Shown: piece by piece, positions 59,627 to 64,000 of the stretch
Layout of the letters: the number at the start of each line of letters is the position of its first letter
Position numbering within the stretch: the first letter of the stretch is position 1
From: UBA4733 sp036734945
GTDB lineage: Bacteria > Chloroflexota > UBA4733
DNA: 64,000 bases
Direction of reading: 5' to 3'
Assembly (NCBI GenBank): GCA_036734945.1
Contig: DAIMXP010000030.1
Span: 3,359-67,358, forward strand
Notes under the pieces: generated by a model
Told to the model about the DNA's origin: nothing
Databases searched by the model: none
The model's input: the letters and a program-made list of their open reading frames with translations, nothing else
Translations under genes and position numbers: made by a program

Positions 59627-62044
59627 TCAGACGGACGGGGTGGCAGCGCAACGGGCGAGGAAGCGCTCTATCATCGTCCGGTACTTCTCCGGCTCGTCGT
59701 TCGGCGGACCGTGCCCACTTTCCTCGAAGATGACGAATTCTGAGCCGGGGATCGCCTCGTGGATCAGCGCGACGTGCTCGATTGGCACGTAGGGGTCGCG
59801 CCGACCGCCGTAGACGAGGGTCGGTACGCGAATCGCTCCGAGCCGGGCAGTCAGATCGAGCGCGCCCATTTCTTCCAACGCCGGCAGCAGGCGTGGACCA
59901 AAATCGCCGCGAACGTTCTGAAAGAGGCGCTGCCAGCCTTGGTGCTGGAGCAGTCGTAGGCCGCTGACGACAGTGGAACCGACGATGAGGGCGGAAAGGG
60001 AGCGCGGGTAGCGCAGGGCGTAGAGCAGACCAAGGGTCCCGCCTGCCGACCCTCCTCGGTATATCCACTGTTCGATGCCGAGACAGCGGCGCACCGCTTC
60101 GACGTCCTCCACCAGTTGGTCCAGCGTCAGGTCGCGCGCGGTCCGAATGGGCGTCGAGTTCCCTTGCCCGCGTGGATTGATCTTGACTGCCCTACTGATC
60201 TGGTCCATCCAGCCTGCGTCGGCCGTTTGCAGGAGAAACGGATGCGTGGTGGCGATCCACGGTCCGTTCGCTGGGCCCAGGAAGACTTCCAGGGTGGCGC
60301 CGTCCACTTGGACCGCCTGGCGTGACAGGGCGTCCTGCTTCCGCGTGCGTTCGGACGCCCCGTGGGCCTCCGCCCGTTGCGCCAGCACCAGATAGCGGGC
60401 GTCGAAGTGGCGCTCGATGGCGACGGCTTCCCCGCTGGCGGTGAGTCGCAGGTGGGCATAGGCACGGAGGGTCTCCAACATGCGGTAGTGCGTAGTGCCG
60501 TCGGGAGCCGGTACCGCCGCGAGCAGTGATTTGTCCACCAGGTTCGTCAGCAGGTCGAGCACCTCCTCCGGCTCGATCTGGTCAGCGGTGGCGCAGACGG
60601 CCTCGGCATCCTCAATCGTCCAGCGTCCTTCAAACACCGAGAGGCGGTTGAACAGCAGGCGTTCCTGTTCGGTCAGCAGGTCGTAGCTCCAGTCGATGAG
60701 CGCCTGGAGCGTCTGCTGCCTTGGCAAGCCCGAACGACTGCCGCGCGCCAGCAGGCGGAAGCGGTCGGCTATCCGAGCCAGCAGTTGTTCTACCGACAGC
60801 ACCCGCACGCGGGCGGCCGCCAGTTCAATTGCCAGGGGCAGGCCATCCAGGTGGTGACAGAGTTCGGCTACAGCGGTCGCGTTGCTCTCGTTCAGACGGA
60901 ACGAAGGCGAGGCGCTGCTGGCCCGTTCCACGAAGAGCCGGACGGCGGCGTAGGCGGTTAGCCCGTCGGGCGAGCGGTGCTGACCTGGAGACGGAACTGC
61001 CAGTGGGAGCACCGGCCAGGGATGCTCCCCCACGATCGCCAGCGGTTCGCGACTGGTGGCGAGCAGGCGCACCCCGGGACACAGGTGCAGGACGGGGTCG
61101 GCAAAGGCGGCGATAGCCTCGATCAGGTGCTCGCAGTTGTCCAGGACCAGCAAGAGTTGCCGCGATCGTAGCGACGCCACCAGGAGGGCCCGCAACGCGC
61201 CGCTCCCGTCGTGGTGGATGTTCAGCGACGTGGCGATTGCCTGCAGCGTCAGGGCTGCACTGTAGGCCGGGAGGGCGGCCAGCTCGACGAGCCAGACCCC
61301 GTCGGGGTAGCTGTCGAGCAACTCGGCGGCGACCTGAAGCGCCAACCGTGTCTTGCCCGAACCACCGGGCCCGGTCAGCGTCACCAACCGCGCCTGTCCA
61401 AGCAGGCGCTTCACGTCTTCCACCTCTTGTTCGCGCGCGACGAAACTCGTCATCTGCAAGGGTAGGTTATTGGGCAGCGTGTCAAGTGATCGCAGTGGCG
61501 GGAATTCGGTCGATACACCGGGCGCCAGCAACTGAAAGACACCCTCGGAGCGCTGCAAGTCCTTCAGGCGATGCTCGCCGAGGTCGCTGAGACGGAGGTC
61601 CGGGCCCAGGCGATCCAGGATCAGATCGTGCGTTGCCTGAGAGACGAGCGTCTGGCCGCCGTGGGCGACGCTGCGCAGCCGGGCGCAGCGGTTGACGGCG
61701 CTGCCGTAGTAATCGCCGTCGCGCAGGTCGGCCTCACCGGTGTGCAAGGCCATGCGCACTCGCAGGGGCTCAGGCAATGGCCAGGTCTTACCATGCAGGG
61801 CCTGCTGGATGGCGACGGCAGCCGCCACGGCATCGCTGGCGCGCGTGAAGACGGCGAAGCGGCTATCCCCTTCGCCGCGTGGCCGCACGACCACACCGCC
61901 ATGCCGCTCCACTTCGCCTTCGATGATGGCGTCGTGGCGCGTCAGCGCTTGCCGCATCGTCTCCGCGTGCCGCTCCCACAGCCGCGTGCTGCCCTCAATG
62001 TCGGTGAGCAGGAAGGTGAGGGTACCAGTGGGCAGCTCAGGCAT
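59627..62044 (-). CDS. Class III cyclase + NTPase + alpha/beta hydrolase fusion protein
   Basis: An 805-residue protein. Residues 1-165: class III nucleotidyl cyclase (FLLTDIEGSTRLWE, GEGDSRFAVF, HTGE, YYGSAVNRCARLR) with both metal Asp positions and the Asn/Arg transition-state pair. Residues about 200-520: AfsR/SWACOS-like NTPase (LTGPGGSGKTRLALQVAAEL, LVLDNCEHLIEA, LAIELAAARV, LVDKSLL). The C-terminus is not TPR but an alpha/beta hydrolase (nucleophile elbow GGSAGG, GGRRDPYVP, EESGHGPPNDEP). AGGAGG supports ATG 62044. It may couple cNMP production to a peptidase/esterase; the closest paralogues beside it end in TPR repeats. Confidence 0.85.
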   Translation of the reverse strand: MPELPTGTLTFLLTDIEGSTRLWERHAETMRQALTRHDAIIEGEVERHGGVVVRPRGEGDSRFAVFTRASDAVAAAVAIQQALHGKTWPLPEPLRVRMALHTGEADLRDGDYYGSAVNRCARLRSVAHGGQTLVSQATHDLILDRLGPDLRLSDLGEHRLKDLQRSEGVFQLLAPGVSTEFPPLRSLDTLPNNLPLQMTSFVAREQEVEDVKRLLGQARLVTLTGPGGSGKTRLALQVAAELLDSYPDGVWLVELAALPAYSAALTLQAIATSLNIHHDGSGALRALLVASLRSRQLLLVLDNCEHLIEAIAAFADPVLHLCPGVRLLATSREPLAIVGEHPWPVLPLAVPSPGQHRSPDGLTAYAAVRLFVERASSASPSFRLNESNATAVAELCHHLDGLPLAIELAAARVRVLSVEQLLARIADRFRLLARGSRSGLPRQQTLQALIDWSYDLLTEQERLLFNRLSVFEGRWTIEDAEAVCATADQIEPEEVLDLLTNLVDKSLLAAVPAPDGTTHYRMLETLRAYAHLRLTASGEAVAIERHFDARYLVLAQRAEAHGASERTRKQDALSRQAVQVDGATLEVFLGPANGPWIATTHPFLLQTADAGWMDQISRAVKINPRGQGNSTPIRTARDLTLDQLVEDVEAVRRCLGIEQWIYRGGSAGGTLGLLYALRYPRSLSALIVGSTVVSGLRLLQHQGWQRLFQNVRGDFGPRLLPALEEMGALDLTARLGAIRVPTLVYGGRRDPYVPIEHVALIHEAIPGSEFVIFEESGHGPPNDEPEKYRTMIERFLARCAATPSV

Positions 62045-62124
62045 ACACCACCTCCTCTGCCGGGCCAGACGTTGGCGGCGTCTCGCCTGAACCTGTCCCG
62101 GTATGCCCCATTCGTGGGAGCGGT

Positions 62125-62153
62125 TTGACAAACGGCTGCCTGGTCCATAGTAT
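62125..62153 (+). promoter_or_regulatory. Near-consensus sigma-70 promoter
   Basis: TTGACA (62125-62130), a 17-bp spacer, then TAGTAT (62148-62153), 86 bp upstream of the ParB-like gene. It is divergent from the cyclase-hydrolase gene. Confidence 0.65.
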
Positions 62154-62238
62154 AGACACGACCGCGACGACACACAACCGCCCCGTCCCAGCACGGGTCA
62201 GTGTCCAGGCGCGGGCAGCAGGACAGGAGGCGGCCACC

Positions 62239-62781
62239 ATGCCGACAACAGGCCTCTGGCAGCGCGTGCGGCAGCGATTCTTCCGGCAACATGGCGCCAT
62301 CAAGAGTTTCGACACGGAGTTGGAGCTGGCGGGCGGCTTGAAGGGGGTCTCCGACGCCGGGGTCAAGATCGTGCCGACGCAGCAGGTGATCGGCAGCGTG
62401 GGGCGCTCGCACAACCTGCGCAGCGACTTCTTCTACCGCTCCGGCCGGGCCATGACCGACCGCTTTGTCAGCATCGGCAAGGCGATGCAGCAGGGGAAGA
62501 TCCTGCCACCGCTGGAACTCTACAAGGTGAAGCAACTCCCCAGCGCCAGCGCCGCACCGCCGCCGCCCAGCGAGTACTACGTTGTCGATGGCCACCACCG
62601 CGTCGCCATGGCCCGCAAGCTCGGGCAGGACTACCTCGACGCGCATGTCGTGGAATACCGGGTAGCGGCGAAGGCGCGGCCACCGGACGGCGCCGACCAC
62701 CCTCGTGTGACGGATGGGCCGTCCACGCCTAACACGACCCCAGGTGACACGCCGGCAGAGTCAGGCCGGCGACCGGCATAG
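62239..62781 (+). CDS. ParB-like (Spo0J N-terminal) domain protein
   Basis: A 180-residue protein with the ParB/Srx-like core: VPTQQVIGSVGRSHNLRSDF, MQQGKILPPLELYKVKQLPS, YYVVDGHHRVAMARKLGQDY (the DGHHR motif). It lacks a ParB HTH and has a Pro/Thr/Asp-rich tail. GGAGG precedes the ATG. Stand-alone proteins of this type act as nucleases or CTP-binding modulators. The cyclic-nucleotide-binding gene follows eight bases after its stop. Confidence 0.78.
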   Translation: MPTTGLWQRVRQRFFRQHGAIKSFDTELELAGGLKGVSDAGVKIVPTQQVIGSVGRSHNLRSDFFYRSGRAMTDRFVSIGKAMQQGKILPPLELYKVKQLPSASAAPPPPSEYYVVDGHHRVAMARKLGQDYLDAHVVEYRVAAKARPPDGADHPRVTDGPSTPNTTPGDTPAESGRRPA

Positions 62782-62788
62782 GCGCCCA

Positions 62789-63229
62789 ATGCCGGTTCCC
62801 CTCGGTACGCTCTTCGCGCCGCGCCGCCGGACCGAGCAGGCCCGGTTAGCCCATGCCCTGCGCGGCGTGCCCCTCTTTCAGTCCGTGCCGCAGGACGATC
62901 TGGTGGCGATCTGGGACCGCCTGAGCGCCGTAGCAGCGCCGACCGGCAGCGTGCTCTGCCGGCAGGGAGACTCGGGCGACCGCTTCTACATGGTTCAGTC
63001 GGGCAGTATCGAGGTGCGCATAGGCCTCGGTCCGAGCGGCGTTGCCGTGCGGCGCGCCGGCCCCGGCGACTTCGTCGGGGAGATGGCCCTGCTCAGCGGG
63101 GCGCCGCGCAACGCCGACCTGGTCGTGGTGGAGGACAGCGTGCTCTGGGTGCTGGAGCGGGCTGACTTCGCTGCGCTGATGGCCCGCAGCCGGCCGTTGC
63201 TGGAGGCGCTTAACACTACATTGGCGTGA
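62789..63229 (+). CDS. Cyclic-nucleotide-binding domain protein
   Basis: A 146-residue single-domain CNB protein: LFQSVPQDDLVAIWDRLS, GSVLCRQGDSGDRFYMVQSG, and the phosphate-binding cassette GDFVGEMALLSGAPRNADLV, with the conserved Glu and Arg. There is no HTH, so it is a sensor or adaptor. Beside three cyclase genes it may bind their product. Its stop (63227-63229) abuts the transposase gene. Confidence 0.85.
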   Translation: MPVPLGTLFAPRRRTEQARLAHALRGVPLFQSVPQDDLVAIWDRLSAVAAPTGSVLCRQGDSGDRFYMVQSGSIEVRIGLGPSGVAVRRAGPGDFVGEMALLSGAPRNADLVVVEDSVLWVLERADFAALMARSRPLLEALNTTLA

Positions 63230-64000
63230 TCAGCCGGGGGCGTGGGGCTGAGTGCGGCGGGCGGCCAGCGTGGGGAGGGGGATGCTGGCGTGACAGGCGG
63301 GGCAGACGATGGTGAGGCCGAGCTGGACGAGCAACAGCCGACGGGCGCGGATGAGGCTGTCCGCAGGGGGGGAAAGCCGCCGGATCGGCGGTGTGCTGCT
63401 GGTCGGTGAGGAGTAAGGCATAACACCAGAGCAGGCAGACCAGGGCGAGATGGCGGTGCAGACCGGGCCAGGTGCGCCCTTGGTAGTCCCCCAAGCCCAG
63501 TTCCTGCTTGCCATCTTGATGGAAGCGTTCGACGGCCCAGCGGCGATGGCCGAACTGGAGTTGGCGGGCCAGGGGAGCGTCGTCCAGATGCCAGGCGAAG
63601 TACCACTTAGCCTCCCCGTCCGCACCGGGCAGCGGGCGTTCGCCCAGGAGCCAGCCCAGGGGGCCGGTGACGTCGCCGTGCGCCCGGTGGACGCGCAGGC
63701 GGCAGGCTTGGCGTTCGGTCGGCTGGTCATCACGATCGAGCACCGTGACCGTCGTCCACTCGTCCGTGGGTACCGCGTCGGTCAGTTCCTGGGCGGTGGA
63801 GCGGGGCGCCACCTGCACCGGATGGGGATGGGCGCCTGGCCGGCCGGCACGAGCGTGCGCCGCCACCTGAGCGACCTCCTCCGGCCAGCGCACCCCGAAG
63901 GCCTTGCCCACCTGGACGACGTAGGGTTCGTCCCGTGCCTCGAGACCCTCCAGGAAGGTGGGGATGTCGCCGTAGCCCGCATCCGCAGTGACAACCGCGT
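63230..64000 (-). mobile_element. IS701-like transposase, 5' part off the window, frameshifted near its 3' end
   Basis: C-terminal part of a DDE transposase. ADAGYGD (second catalytic Asp) lies at the window edge, then YVVQVGKAFGVRWPEEVA, WYFAWHLDDAPLARQLQFGH and the catalytic Glu motif RWAVERFHQDGKQELGLGDY. A run of seven G (near 63366-63372 on plus) breaks the frame after TADP. The other frame (RRLSPPADSLIRARRLLLVQ to CPACHASIPLPTLAARRT) supplies the proper C-terminus, ending at 63230. Both frames end by 63216-63232, close to the preceding gene's stop. Confidence 0.82.

Overview
The window is GC-rich (roughly 65 percent by eye), densely coded bacterial DNA. It carries no rRNA and no complete tRNA gene. 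The gene content points to the Chloroflexota, most likely a Thermomicrobia-like lineage: Tat-exported sugar-binding lipoproteins with Ala/Thr/Ser-rich linkers, a SUF operon led by an Rrf2 regulator, a UxaE-type epimerase, AfsR-like cyclase/ATPase multidomain regulators, and many small palindromic repeats. This placement is inference from gene families, not a phylogeny.

Layout. 1-5.7 kb: a partial M23 peptidase (minus strand), then the operon rrf2-sufC-sufB-sufD. 5.8-12.5 kb: a partial ATP synthase operon in an unusual order (atpZ-like, atpI-like, b, a, c, delta, alpha, gamma; beta and epsilon absent) followed by a cysteine desulfurase. 12.8-17.7 kb: sugar or sugar-acid genes (binding protein, Gfo/Idh/MocA dehydrogenase, TIM-barrel isomerase, mandelate racemase/enolase-family enzyme). 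17.7-28 kb: an accessory, heavily rearranged region with a deleted hsdM copy, an S53 peptidase, two head-on gene stubs, a mazEF remnant, a truncated hsdM, a four-gene cassette, hsdR and a 482-bp palindromic element. 28-33.3 kb: a minus-strand housekeeping run (transcribed rodZ-like, yajQ, rimO, pgsA, accD, accA). 33.5-38.7 kb: DUF433/DUF5615, holA, HEPN, a CopG-like gene, an MFS pump, and a VapC gene split by a 79-bp MITE. 38.8-48.8 kb: ftsA-ftsZ, then a tightly overlapped nudix-rdgB-dinG-acyltransferase-dehydratase run. 48.9-51.5 kb: hexuronate genes. 51.5-63.2 kb: three related cyclase/ATPase regulators, two of them decayed, interleaved with a RusA-like/PD-(D/E)XK nuclease pair, an Rpn-like gene, a ParB-like gene and a cyclic-nucleotide-binding protein. 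The window ends inside an IS701-like transposase.

The strongest candidate for an undescribed system is the cassette at 21.87-24.32 kb. A promoter ringed by TGTCGG-N5-CCGACA palindromes drives an acyl-carrier-like protein, an XRE regulator, an ImmA/IrrE metallopeptidase fused to a chagasin-like cysteine-protease inhibitor domain, and a papain-like C1 protease with an intact catalytic triad but no propeptide or signal peptide. The inhibitor fold and its expected target enzyme sit in adjacent genes. The cassette lies between hsdM and hsdR, a position typical of defence or conflict modules. Its function is inferred, not shown.
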